The notes under the pieces were generated by a model, which was not told where the DNA came from, did not search any database, and saw nothing but the letters and a program-made list of their open reading frames with translations. A DNA stretch of 50,222 nt from Solirubrobacteraceae bacterium. GTDB lineage: Bacteria; Actinomycetota; Thermoleophilia; Solirubrobacterales; Solirubrobacteraceae. Positions within the stretch are counted from its first letter, which is position 1. Each line of letters starts with the position of its first letter. Of this stretch, positions 16,306-25,408 are shown piece after piece. A program made the translations under genes and the position numbers. The stretch lies in NCBI GenBank assembly GCA_016462625.1, contig JAEMSV010000019.1, positions 1 to 50,222 of the forward strand, read 5' to 3'.

Positions 16306-17333
16306 GTCGCATCCAGTCTCCGGACCTGATCGCCGACGTCGAGGACGAGCTCGAGCGCTCGCTGCGCCCGCGGACGTTCGACGACTTCGTCGGACAGCAC
16401 GCCGTCAAGGACCAGCTCGCGGTGGCGGTCGAGGCCGCCACGGCGCGCGGCGAGGCACTCGACCACGTCCTGCTCGCGGGCCCTCCGGGCCTCGGCAAGA
16501 CCTCACTGGCGCAGATCCTCGCGGCGGAGCTGGACGCGCCGTTCGTGCAGACCGCCGGCCCGGCGCTCGAGCGCAAGGGCGACATCGCGGCGTTCCTGAC
16601 CGCGCTCGAACCCCGCAGCGTCTTCTTCGTCGACGAGCTGCACCGGCTCCCGCGGGCGCTGGAGGAGACGTTCTATCCCGCCATGGAGGATCGGCAGCTG
16701 CCGATCACCGTCGGCCAGGGCGCCGGTGCGCGGGTCGTGACGCTCGACCTGCCGCCCTTCACCCTCGTCGGTGCGACGACCCGCACGGGCCTGCTCACCA
16801 CGCCGCTGCGTGACCGCTTCGGCCTCCAGCACCGGCTGGACCCGTACGACCACGACGACCTCGCCACCATCGTCCTGCGGTCTGCGTCGATCCTCCAGGT
16901 CTCCATCGAGCCCGCGGGGGCGGAGGCGATCGCGGCCCGGTCTCGCGGCACACCGCGTGTGGCGAACCGGCTGCTGCGCCGGGTGCGCGACTTCGCGGAG
17001 GTCCGGATGGGCGGCGTGGTGACCGCCGAGGCCGCCGACGCGGCGCTGCGCCTCCTCGAGGTCGACGACGAGGGCCTCGACCGGCTGGACCGCCAGATCC
17101 TCCGCGCCGTCTGCACGACGTTCGCCGGAGGGCCCGTCGGGCTGTCGACGCTCGCCGCGGCCGTGGGGGAGGAGACCGACACCATCGAGGACGTCTACGA
17201 GCCCTACCTCCTGCAGCGGGGCTTCCTGCAGCGGACCCCGCGCGGCCGGTGTGCCACGGCGCGCGCCTTCCTGCACCTCGAGCTGCCAGTTCCCGAGCCC
17301 GCTCAGGGGAATCTGCCCCTCGGCGGGGTATGA
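16302..17333 (+). CDS. ruvB: Holliday junction ATPase RuvB
   Basis: RuvB is the hexameric AAA+ motor that drives branch migration. The 343-residue protein has Walker A GPPGLGKT (60-67), Walker B FFVDELHR (Asp111-Glu112), sensor 1 (LVGATTRTG), the arginine-finger segment LRDRFG, and the C-terminal winged-helix DNA domain ([17 protein letters not shown]). Length is normal. It overlaps ruvA by ATGA. Confidence 0.97.
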   Translation: MSRIQSPDLIADVEDELERSLRPRTFDDFVGQHAVKDQLAVAVEAATARGEALDHVLLAGPPGLGKTSLAQILAAELDAPFVQTAGPALERKGDIAAFLTALEPRSVFFVDELHRLPRALEETFYPAMEDRQLPITVGQGAGARVVTLDLPPFTLVGATTRTGLLTTPLRDRFGLQHRLDPYDHDDLATIVLRSASILQVSIEPAGAEAIAARSRGTPRVANRLLRRVRDFAEVRMGGVVTAEAADAALRLLEVDDEGLDRLDRQILRAVCTTFAGGPVGLSTLAAAVGEETDTIEDVYEPYLLQRGFLQRTPRGRCATARAFLHLELPVPEPAQGNLPLGGV

Positions 17334-17387
17334 CCACCGGCGCTTAACTTCCGTTCAGCGTCCACGCACTACCCTGCACGTCCGCCG

Positions 17388-17837
17388 ATGGCTCATCTCT
17401 TCATCTGCCCCAACTGTGGAAACCGCACCGCCGCTACCGAGCGCAGCGCGGGCTTCCGTCGTCAGGCCAAGGGCTGCGACAAATGCGGCTTTGGCTTTCT
17501 CTTCGAGCTGCTCGACGACTACTACCCGGCGCCGAATGCCGCCTTCTTCGTCTGTGACCAGGAAGGCCGGATCATCGGCTGCGGCCGGGGCTCGACGGAG
17601 CTGACGGGCCTCACGACCGAGAAGGTCATCGGGCGGTCGGTCAAAGAGGTCCTGGGTCTCGTGTTCCCTGAGGGCGACGATCCGGTCGCCACGGTCCTCG
17701 AGTGGGGCGTCCGGGCTCTCGGCAAGCCTGTCCAGGTCAATGCGGAGGGCGATCTGCCCGCCGACGCGACCGCAGATCTCTTCCCCGCGTACGATGACGA
17801 CGGCGGCCTGCTCCTCATCCTGACGCCTCGCGGCTGA
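17388..17837 (+). CDS. Small zinc-ribbon plus PAS-domain protein
   Basis: The 149-residue protein has an N-terminal four-cysteine zinc ribbon (Cys7, Cys10, Cys30, Cys33: CPNCG and CDKCG). A PAS-like domain follows (about 45-145: AAFFVCDQEGRIIGCGRGSTELTG, then VIGRSVKEVLGL and GGLLLILTPRG). No output domain is present, so it may sense a ligand or redox state and act through a partner. It lies between ruvB and secDF, same strand, 54 bp after ruvB and 30 bp before secDF. A TACCCT -10-like box is at 17370-17375. I do not know a named family; function unknown. Confidence 0.85.
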   Translation: MAHLFICPNCGNRTAATERSAGFRRQAKGCDKCGFGFLFELLDDYYPAPNAAFFVCDQEGRIIGCGRGSTELTGLTTEKVIGRSVKEVLGLVFPEGDDPVATVLEWGVRALGKPVQVNAEGDLPADATADLFPAYDDDGGLLLILTPRG

Positions 17838-17867
17838 GCCGCCTGTCCCTCGTCCCCACCAGCCTCA

Positions 17868-20768
17868 ATGACTGATCGCCGTCGCAATATCTTCATCCTG
17901 CTGTTCGTGGCCGGCCTCGTGGCCGCGTCGCTGGTGGTCATCTTCACGAAGTCGACCCGCCTGGGGCTCGATCTCCAGGGCGGCGTCGAGCTCGTCTACG
18001 AGGCGAAGCCGACCCCGCAGCAGCCGGTCGTCGATCAGGAGGCCCTGGACCGCGCGATCGACGTCATGCGCGAGCGTGTCGACCGCCTCGGCGTCGCCGA
18101 GCCCGAGATCCAGCGCTCCGGCGAGAACCAGATCGTGGTCTCGCTGCCCGACGTCCAGGACGCCGACAAGGCGCAGCGGCAGGTCGGTCAGGTCGCGCAG
18201 CTCTTCTTCTACGACTGGGAGCCGAACGTCATCGGCCCCGACGGCGAGCCGGCGCCGAGCGACCAGAACGTCACCGGCGGCAGCCAGGCCGGCCGTGTGG
18301 GCGGGATCTCGTTCTACGACGCCGTGGTCCGCGCCTCCGAGCAGCCCGAGGCGACCGGTGAGGCGCGCAAGCAGGTCAGCCACGACGGCCTGTACTACCT
18401 GCTGAACCAGAAGACGGAGAAGGTCGTCGCCGGGCCGGAGGAGACGAAGGCCGATCTCTTCACCGACCGGCCCCAGGACGCTGACGCGCCCAACTGCGAG
18501 AAGGGCGGCGAATCGACGGCGTGCGTCGAGACGGTCAAGCCCGGCACGGTGATCATCCGCGCGGAGCAGGCCGACGACCAGAAGGAGATCACGGACCCGA
18601 ACAACGCCCAGTACTACGTGCTGCGCGACCGGGTCGCCCTCAAGGGCACGGACATCAAGAACCCCGAGCAGCAGTTCGACCAGGGTGCTGGTGGTTCGGG
18701 CGCACCGATCGTCACGTTCGAGTTCACGGACAACGGGCGCAAGACGTGGGAGAACGTCACCCGCGGCATCGCGCAGCGCGGCCTGGAGAACTTCGCCCCG
18801 GGCTCGGACCCGGCGAGCGCGGCCCAGCACTTCGCGATCGCGCTGGACAACGAGCTCGTCAGCGTCCCGTTCATCGATTTCCAGCAGAACCCGGACGGCA
18901 TCGACGGCCGCAACGGCTCGCAGATCGAGGGCGGCTTCACGATCGAGTCCGCTCAGGAGCTGTCGAACCTCCTGAAGACCGGCGCCCTGCCGGTCAAGCT
19001 CGACCTCATCAGCCAGTCGCAGGTCTCGGCGACGCTCGGCCAGCAAGCGCTGGATCAGAGCCTGATCGCGGGCGCCGTCGGCCTCCTGATCGTCGCGCTC
19101 TTCCTTCTGGTCTTCTACCGCGTGCTCGGCGTCATCGCGGTCCTCGCGCTGCTGATCTACGCGCTGTTCCTGTTCGCGCTGATCAAGCTGATCCCGATCA
19201 CGCTCACACTGCCGGGCATCGCCGGCCTCGTGCTGACGATCGGCGTGGCAGCGGACGCGAACATCGTCATCTTCGAGCGCGTCAAGGAAGAGGTCCGTGC
19301 CGGGAGATCGATCCAGGCGGGCATCGCCGCGGGCTACCGCAAGGGCCTGACCGCGATCGTCGACGCGAACGTCGTGACCGTGATGGTCGCGTTCATCCTG
19401 TTCGTGCTCGCCACGGCCGGGGTCAAGGGCTTCGCCTTCACGCTCGGCGTCGGCACGATCATCTCCTTCCTCACGGCGGTCGTCTTCACCCAGGCGATCC
19501 TGAGCACGATGGGCCGGTCGCGGCTTCTCGCGCGCCCGTCCGCCCTCGGCGCCGGCAAGCAGGCGCGGCCGATCACGTTCGACTTCATGGGCGCGTCGAA
19601 GTGGTTCTTCTCGCTCTCCGGCGTGATCCTCGCCATCGGCGCGCTGGCGATCGGTGCCAACGGCATCAACTTCGGCATCGACTTCGAGTCGGGGACGCGG
19701 ATCAAGACCGCGACCGAGAAGCCCGCTGACGAGAACGACATCCGCAACGTCATGTCCGGCGTGGGTTACGGCGACGCGAAGATCCAGCGCGTCCAGGACC
19801 CGGAGCTCGGGCGGTACGTCTTCCAGATCTCCACGCCGTCCCTCGAGCCCGCGGACGTGCGCAAGGTCCGGGCGGCGCTCGACAAGACGTACGGCGTCGA
19901 AGGCAACTTCTCCAGCAGCTCGATTGGGCCGACCTTCGGTGAGACGGTGGCGAAGACCGCCGTCATCGCGATCATCGCGTCGTTCCTGGTGATCGCCGCC
20001 TACATCGCGATCAGATTCGAGTGGAAATACGCGGTACCGCTGCTCATCGCGGTCGCGCACGACCTGTTGATCACGTCCGGCATCTACGCCCTGTTCGGAT
20101 TCGAGGTGACGAGCGCCACCGTGGCAGCTCTGCTCACCATCTTGGGCTTCTCGCTCTACGACACGATCATCGTGTTCGACCGCGTCAGAGAGAACGTCCC
20201 GCGGATGCCGCGGGCCGCGTTCAGCCAGATCGTCAACCGCTCGATGAGCGAGGTCATCGTCCGCTCGCTGGCGACCTCGTTCTGCACCCTGCTGCCGGTG
20301 CTCGCGCTGTTCGCGTTCGGCGGCGAGACGCTGCGCGAGTTCGCGGTGGCGCTGATTATCGGCACGATCTCGGGCACCTACTCGTCGGTCTTCATCGCCT
20401 CGCCGGTGCTCACGCACTGGAAGGAGCGCGAGGGCGTCTGGCGCCGTCGCCGCAAGGTCATCCAGGGCGAGCTCGGCTCGGTCCCTGCCTACGCCACGGC
20501 GGTCGCCGACGGCCCCGTCGACGTCGCGCCGGCCGAGCGCAAGCGGTCACGCCGCCGCCTGACCACGCCCGACGACCCGCAGAACGTTTCGCGCGAGGAG
20601 TTCCAGGAGATGGTCCAGGACCTCCACGTCGACAAGCCGTCCGTCGCGGTCAAGGACGCGTCGGCCGACGCGGATCCCGAGGATGTCGTGATGCCGGAGA
20701 CCGAGAAGAAGCCGGGGGGCAAGCGCTCCTCGCGCAACAAGCGCCACGGGCGGGGAGGAGGCCGGTAA
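17868..20768 (+). CDS. secDF: Fused protein translocase subunit SecDF
   Basis: SecDF uses the proton gradient to pull proteins through SecYEG. The SecD half (about 1-565) has TM1 at 8-27, the LGLDLQGG motif, a large periplasmic P1 region and the conserved ADANIVIFERVKEE helix. The SecF half (about 567-860) starts at ITFDFMGASKWFF and has NFGIDFESGT and SLYDTIIVFDRVREN. Most Actinobacteria have separate secD and secF; one chain here is notable. Residues ~860-966 form an extra hydrophilic tail ending in a basic RNKRHGRGGGR stretch. The stop overlaps the next start as TAATG. Confidence 0.95.
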   Translation: MTDRRRNIFILLFVAGLVAASLVVIFTKSTRLGLDLQGGVELVYEAKPTPQQPVVDQEALDRAIDVMRERVDRLGVAEPEIQRSGENQIVVSLPDVQDADKAQRQVGQVAQLFFYDWEPNVIGPDGEPAPSDQNVTGGSQAGRVGGISFYDAVVRASEQPEATGEARKQVSHDGLYYLLNQKTEKVVAGPEETKADLFTDRPQDADAPNCEKGGESTACVETVKPGTVIIRAEQADDQKEITDPNNAQYYVLRDRVALKGTDIKNPEQQFDQGAGGSGAPIVTFEFTDNGRKTWENVTRGIAQRGLENFAPGSDPASAAQHFAIALDNELVSVPFIDFQQNPDGIDGRNGSQIEGGFTIESAQELSNLLKTGALPVKLDLISQSQVSATLGQQALDQSLIAGAVGLLIVALFLLVFYRVLGVIAVLALLIYALFLFALIKLIPITLTLPGIAGLVLTIGVAADANIVIFERVKEEVRAGRSIQAGIAAGYRKGLTAIVDANVVTVMVAFILFVLATAGVKGFAFTLGVGTIISFLTAVVFTQAILSTMGRSRLLARPSALGAGKQARPITFDFMGASKWFFSLSGVILAIGALAIGANGINFGIDFESGTRIKTATEKPADENDIRNVMSGVGYGDAKIQRVQDPELGRYVFQISTPSLEPADVRKVRAALDKTYGVEGNFSSSSIGPTFGETVAKTAVIAIIASFLVIAAYIAIRFEWKYAVPLLIAVAHDLLITSGIYALFGFEVTSATVAALLTILGFSLYDTIIVFDRVRENVPRMPRAAFSQIVNRSMSEVIVRSLATSFCTLLPVLALFAFGGETLREFAVALIIGTISGTYSSVFIASPVLTHWKEREGVWRRRRKVIQGELGSVPAYATAVADGPVDVAPAERKRSRRRLTTPDDPQNVSREEFQEMVQDLHVDKPSVAVKDASADADPEDVVMPETEKKPGGKRSSRNKRHGRGGGR

Positions 20769-21043
20769 TGGCGTTGTTCGCTTGGGTGATGATGGGTCTG
20801 GCCATCTGGCACTTCACCGTCTTCGTCCCCGATCACTTCTGGGGCGGCATCGTCGGGGCGTTCCTCGGCGGCATGATCGGCGCCGTGGTAACGGGCTACC
20901 TGTTCAGCGGCCTGCAGCTGCCGAGCCAGGACGAGACGGACGTCCTGACCGTGCTCGAGGCGGTCCCGGGGGCACTGATCGGCCTCGGCATCGTCTACGC
21001 GGTCGGCCTCTCGCGCGACCGCAAGGATCCGACCTTCAGCTAG
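20768..21043 (+). CDS. Small membrane protein downstream of secDF
   Basis: The 91-residue protein has a hydrophobic N-terminus (ALFAWVMMGLAIWHFTVFV), a glycine-rich second membrane segment (GGIVGAFLGGMIGAVVTGYLF) and a third near 64-80 (AVPGALIGLGIVYAVGL). The gly-rich GGIVGAFLGGMIGA helix resembles small integral membrane proteins of unknown function. The TAATG overlap with secDF shows co-translation, so a role at the membrane with SecDF is possible but unproven. Its TAG stop shares CTAG with the convergent GGDEF gene. Confidence 0.8.
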   Translation: MALFAWVMMGLAIWHFTVFVPDHFWGGIVGAFLGGMIGAVVTGYLFSGLQLPSQDETDVLTVLEAVPGALIGLGIVYAVGLSRDRKDPTFS

Positions 21044-22767
21044 GCCGCGATGGGCGGGGCCTCGCGCGGACCGCTCGGAGCGGTCTCGAGGCGGTCCAGC
21101 ACGGTGAGGAACGCGTCGATCACCTCGGGATCGAACTGCGTGCCCCGGCAGCGCTGGAGCTCCGCACGCGCGGCGGCGTCCGGCAGCGCCGTGCGGTAGC
21201 AGCGGTCGGCGGTCATCGCCTCGTAGGCGTCGGCCACGGAGAGGATGCGCGCTTCGAGCGGCACCTGCTCGCCGGAGAGCCCGAAGGGGTAGCCACGGCC
21301 GTCCGGACGCTCGTGGTGGGCGAGGACCCAGCTGCGGACATCGTCGAGCACGTTGGAGCCGAGGATGCGGGCGCCGATCTCGGGGTGGCGCTTCATCTCG
21401 GTGTACTCCTCGTCGGTGAGCTTCGCGGGCTTGTTGAGAATCGAGTCCGGGACGCCGATCTTCCCGATGTCGTGCAGGAGGCCGGCGACCCGGATGCGCT
21501 CGACGCGCTTCGGGCTCAGTCCCATCTGGGTGGCCATCTCGGCGGCGTACCGGGCGACGGTCTGGGAGTGCGAGGCCGTGCCGGTGTCGCGCAGGTCCAG
21601 GGCCTCGGCGAGGCCGATCGCGGTGATGAGGCGCGCGCGCTCGTCGGCATCGCTGTCCTGCGCCGTGGCGGCCTCGAGCGGTCCGGAGGCCTGCGCGGCC
21701 AGCATCGTGCGATTGCGCCCCGCGCGCTTGGCCGTGTAGACGGCGCGGTCCGCGGCGATGAGAAGCTCGTCCAGGTCCTCACCGTCGCGCGGGTACATGG
21801 AGACACCGAAGGACATCGTGGCGGCGAACGGCTCGTCGCCGAAGGCGAGCATGACGTCACGGCGCAGGCGCTCGGCGAGCGCGACCGCGTCGGACACGTC
21901 GGAGTCGGGGGCGAGGATCGCGAACTCCTCGCCACCCATGCGCGCCACGAGGTCCTGGCGGCGCGAGCGGTTGGTCAGCACGTCTGCGACGGCGCCGAGC
22001 ACCCGATCGCCCGCGGCGTGGCCGTGTGCGTCGTTGATGGCCTTGAAGAAGTCGAGGTCGCCGACGATCAGGGCGGCGCTCGCGCCGTTGGCGTGCTGGA
22101 GCGTCGCGGTGGCGTTGCGCTCGAAGCCGTGCCGGTTCAGGAGTCCGGTGAGCGCGTCCGTGCGCGCGGTGTACTCGAGGCGGTCCTGGAGTTCCTGTTG
22201 CTCCTGGACGAGGCCTTCGCGCTGGCGCCGGACGGTGGTCAGGAACCCGCCGCTGATCGCGATGACGCCGATGATCGGGAGCCAGCTCTCGATGTTCAGC
22301 GGCGACGGGAGCTCCGACGGCATCGGCGCGATGGAGACGGCGGCCGTGAAGCACACCGTGCAGAGCACGACCTGGGCCAGTGCGGCCCGGCGGGAGAAGT
22401 AGTACGAGGCGAAGAGCACGACCAGCACGTACATGGAGGCGATCTGGCTGGCGAGCGCCGAGACCTGGATCACCCCGATCGTGATCCCGACGGTGCATCC
22501 CGCGCAGATGGCGTGGAGCACCCAGCGGGGCATCGACGGGCCGACCCGGGAGAGGATCGGCAGGAGGAAGATGAGCGCGATGAGCACCGCGATCGTCGGC
22601 GGGGGGAACTCGACGACGCTGCTCGGCAGGAAGCTCACGAGCAGGGTCAGGAGCATGAGCACCGTCGTCGCCGCGATGACCTGAGCGCCGGCAGCGGCCG
22701 CTGGGCCCGCGGTGGCACCAGCCGCGCGGGTGTCTGCGCGCGAGGCGGGCAGAGCAGGGGTCCTCAT
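21040..22767 (-). CDS. Membrane GGDEF plus HD-GYP cyclic-di-GMP protein
   Basis: The 575-residue protein has about six membrane helices (29-178), a coiled linker (183-198), a GGDEF domain (~200-355) and an HD-GYP domain (~378-560). The cyclase motif is GGEEF at 278-282, with the product-inhibition RxxD at Arg269-Asp272 five residues before it. The phosphodiesterase has His432-Asp433 and HHERPDGRGYP (484-494). Both making and breaking of c-di-GMP look intact. The start at 22767 has a GAGG 8 nt upstream and precedes the first helix; the frame is open to 22914 but that would cross the recJ start. Confidence 0.92.
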   Translation of the reverse strand: MRTPALPASRADTRAAGATAGPAAAAGAQVIAATTVLMLLTLLVSFLPSSVVEFPPPTIAVLIALIFLLPILSRVGPSMPRWVLHAICAGCTVGITIGVIQVSALASQIASMYVLVVLFASYYFSRRAALAQVVLCTVCFTAAVSIAPMPSELPSPLNIESWLPIIGVIAISGGFLTTVRRQREGLVQEQQELQDRLEYTARTDALTGLLNRHGFERNATATLQHANGASAALIVGDLDFFKAINDAHGHAAGDRVLGAVADVLTNRSRRQDLVARMGGEEFAILAPDSDVSDAVALAERLRRDVMLAFGDEPFAATMSFGVSMYPRDGEDLDELLIAADRAVYTAKRAGRNRTMLAAQASGPLEAATAQDSDADERARLITAIGLAEALDLRDTGTASHSQTVARYAAEMATQMGLSPKRVERIRVAGLLHDIGKIGVPDSILNKPAKLTDEEYTEMKRHPEIGARILGSNVLDDVRSWVLAHHERPDGRGYPFGLSGEQVPLEARILSVADAYEAMTADRCYRTALPDAAARAELQRCRGTQFDPEVIDAFLTVLDRLETAPSGPREAPPIAA

Positions 22768-22883
22768 GTCGGCAACCTCGGAGGTCCAGAGCACAAACTT
22801 GACCTGCATACCGGGCATTCTCGGCGGATGATTGGTCGCGTTGGCGTTCTGGGTCCCTGGAACGGTCCATCCGCACTCCGGCC

Positions 22884-22889
22884 TACGGT
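22884..22889 (+). promoter_or_regulatory. -10 box (TACGGT) for recJ
   Basis: TACGGT lies 6 nt before the GTG at 22896 with no Shine-Dalgarno, consistent with a leaderless recJ transcript. Confidence 0.45.
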
Positions 22890-22895
22890 GACTTC

Positions 22896-25319
22896 GTGAC
22901 AGACGCCGTCTCACTGGACATCCCGCCCTACGATGTGGCCCAGGCCGTCGCGCTCGAACGCGCGCTCGGTGTCTCTCACGTCGTGGCGCAGGTCCTCGTC
23001 CGGCGCGGTCTGGGCGACCCCGACGCGGCGGCAGCCTGGCTGGCGGCGGACGCCGTGCACGATCCGGCGGAGATCGCAGGCCTGGACGCGGCGTGTGCGG
23101 TGATCCTGGGGCACGTCGAGCGTGGATCGCGAATCTGCGTCCACGGGGACTACGACGTCGACGGCGTGTGCTCGACGGCGATCCTGGTCACGGCGCTCCG
23201 CGATCTCGGCGCGAACGTCGACGCGATCCTGCCGAGCCGCACCGAGGACGGGTACGGCCTCGCGCTGCAGACCGTCGAGAAGCTCTCCGCCCGCGGCACG
23301 GACCTGCTCATCACGGTCGACTGCGCGATCACCGCCGTCGAGGAGGTTGCCGCGGCCCGGGCAGCCGGCATGGACGTGGTCGTGACCGATCACCACCAGC
23401 CGCGTGCCGACGGCGTCCTGCCCGACGCGCCGATCGTGCATCCCGGGCTCGGCGGGTATCCGTGCCCGGAGCTGTGCGCCGCTGCGGTCGCGCACAAGCT
23501 CGTCATAGGGCTGTTGCGCGCGTCAGGGCGCGATGTCGCCACCGCAGACCGCGACCTGGACCTGGTCGCGCTCGCAACGGTCGCCGACTGCGTTCCGCTC
23601 GTCGACGAGAACCGGCGGCTCGTGCGGGAAGGCCTGCGGACGCTGGCGGCGACACCGCGGCCCGGTCTGCGCGCGCTCATGCGCGTCACGAAGGTCGACC
23701 CGGCGCGGGTCGACGCCCGGTCCATCGGCTTCCGTCTGGCGCCGCGGTTGAACGCTGCGGGACGCATGCATCGCGCCGACGCGGCGCTGGAGCTGCTGGT
23801 CACCGATGACGCCGATCGGGCCACGGTGGTGGCCGACGAGCTCGACCAGATCAACGCTGAACGCCGCCACGCCGAGCAGCGCATCCTCTTCGAGGCCGAG
23901 GCCCAGGTCCGCGATCTGGGCGAGCGCCCGGCCTACGTCCTGTGGGGCGAGGGCTGGCATAAGGGCGTGATCGGCATCGTCGCCTCGCGGATCGCCGAGA
24001 AGCATCACCGTCCGGTGGTGCTCGTCGCGCTCGACGGGGAGAAGGGCACCGGCTCAGGGCGGTCGATCCCGGCGTTCGACCTCCTCGGTGGGCTCGAGGC
24101 GTCCCGGGCGCATCTGCTGCGCCACGGCGGCCACCGCGCCGCAGCGGGCTGCGAGATCTCCGCGACGGCACTGCCGGCGTTCCGGGAGGCCTTCGAGGCC
24201 CACGCTGCCGCGATCCTGCGCCCGGAAGACCTCGTGCCGCGCGAACGGGTCGATGCGGTGGTGGCGGGTGACGAGCTCGGGCTTGCGCTGGCCGAGGAGC
24301 TGCAGCGGCTCGAACCCCTCGGCATGGGCAACCCGGTCGTGCGGGTGCTCGTGCCGGCCGCCCGGCTCGGGGGCGTACGTCCGCTCGGCGAGGGCGGCAA
24401 GCACCTGCGCTGCACGCTGAGCGCCGGCGGCCGCAAGGCGTCGGCCATCGGATTCGGGATGTCGAGCGTGCCGGCCGAGGAGCCGGTCGACGTCATCGCC
24501 GAGGTCGAGCTGCACGAATGGCGCGGCAGCGTCGAGCCGCGCCTGCTGCTCCGCCAGGTCCTGCCGAGCACCGGCGCCGCAATCGCGGTCGTCGGGGAAG
24601 CGGATGATCCGTGGACGGCGATCGCGAGTGAGCTCATGGCGCCGCCGCACAGCACGCAGGCCGCCGGAGGGCTCCTCAGCGGTGCGCGTGACCGCCGCGG
24701 CGGCGGGATCGCCGGAATCCTCGCGGGCCTCGTGCACAGCGGAGAACCCGTGCTGGCCGTCGTCTGCGACGCGCCGTTGCGCGCCGGGCATCTCGCCGGG
24801 CGCCTGGGCGGCTTCGCGATGTGCTCACACGCCGCCCTGGCCGCCGATCCGTCGCTCGCCGTAGCCGCACGACACATCGTCGTCCTGGACCCACCCGCGA
24901 CCCCCGCGGAGCAAGGGCTGCTGGAAGCCCTGAGTGTTCGACAGATGGTCCATCTTGCTTGGGGCCCGGCGGAGCTAACCTGTGCACTACGCATCCATGA
25001 GCGTGAGTACGACCTTCGTGCCCCGCTCACCGCGCTCTACCGGGACCTGCGGGACCTGGAGGGAGCGGGGGGAGAGGAGCTCGAGGCGGCGCTGCGCGGG
25101 AATCCGCAGGGTGACCGGTCCCTCCGTGCGACCGGACGGGCCGTGCGGGTACTCGTAGAGCTCGGCCTCGTCAGCCTCGACTCGGAGACGAGGACCGTGA
25201 CGGTTCCGCCCGCCCAGCGCACCGAGCTGGACCGGTCGGCGGCCTTCCGGGCCTATACCCAGCAACTCGAGGACGGCCGGACATTCCTGAGCAGCGCGAC
25301 AGCAGCAGTGGCAGCCTGA
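22896..25319 (+). CDS. recJ: Single-strand DNA exonuclease RecJ
   Basis: RecJ degrades single-stranded DNA 5' to 3' in recombination and repair. The 807-residue protein has DHH motif I VHGDYDVDG (82-90), motif III VTDHHQ (163-168), the DHHA1 region with GSGRSIPAFDL and RHGGHRAAAGC, then an OB-like domain. Motif II reads TVDCAI rather than the usual TVDCG. It is ~230 residues longer than E. coli RecJ, with a C-terminal region (about 570-807) as in longer Gram-positive RecJ proteins. The GTG start is preceded by TACGGT. The rel gene follows in the same direction. Confidence 0.93.
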   Translation: MTDAVSLDIPPYDVAQAVALERALGVSHVVAQVLVRRGLGDPDAAAAWLAADAVHDPAEIAGLDAACAVILGHVERGSRICVHGDYDVDGVCSTAILVTALRDLGANVDAILPSRTEDGYGLALQTVEKLSARGTDLLITVDCAITAVEEVAAARAAGMDVVVTDHHQPRADGVLPDAPIVHPGLGGYPCPELCAAAVAHKLVIGLLRASGRDVATADRDLDLVALATVADCVPLVDENRRLVREGLRTLAATPRPGLRALMRVTKVDPARVDARSIGFRLAPRLNAAGRMHRADAALELLVTDDADRATVVADELDQINAERRHAEQRILFEAEAQVRDLGERPAYVLWGEGWHKGVIGIVASRIAEKHHRPVVLVALDGEKGTGSGRSIPAFDLLGGLEASRAHLLRHGGHRAAAGCEISATALPAFREAFEAHAAAILRPEDLVPRERVDAVVAGDELGLALAEELQRLEPLGMGNPVVRVLVPAARLGGVRPLGEGGKHLRCTLSAGGRKASAIGFGMSSVPAEEPVDVIAEVELHEWRGSVEPRLLLRQVLPSTGAAIAVVGEADDPWTAIASELMAPPHSTQAAGGLLSGARDRRGGGIAGILAGLVHSGEPVLAVVCDAPLRAGHLAGRLGGFAMCSHAALAADPSLAVAARHIVVLDPPATPAEQGLLEALSVRQMVHLAWGPAELTCALRIHEREYDLRAPLTALYRDLRDLEGAGGEELEAALRGNPQGDRSLRATGRAVRVLVELGLVSLDSETRTVTVPPAQRTELDRSAAFRAYTQQLEDGRTFLSSATAAVAA

Positions 25320-25408
25320 CGGACTCCGGCAACGGCGCCGGCAAGGCCCAGGCGATCTCGCCGCGCGCGCAGGTCGACCAGATCGAGCACCCCGACGAGC
25401 ACACGGCG

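Noticed and set aside
17865..20417. Long open frame on the minus strand (850 codons) opposite secDF
   Set aside because: It is the antisense shadow of secDF: highly biased Arg/Asp/Glu/His/Gln-rich composition, no motif, and secDF on the other strand is fully conserved.
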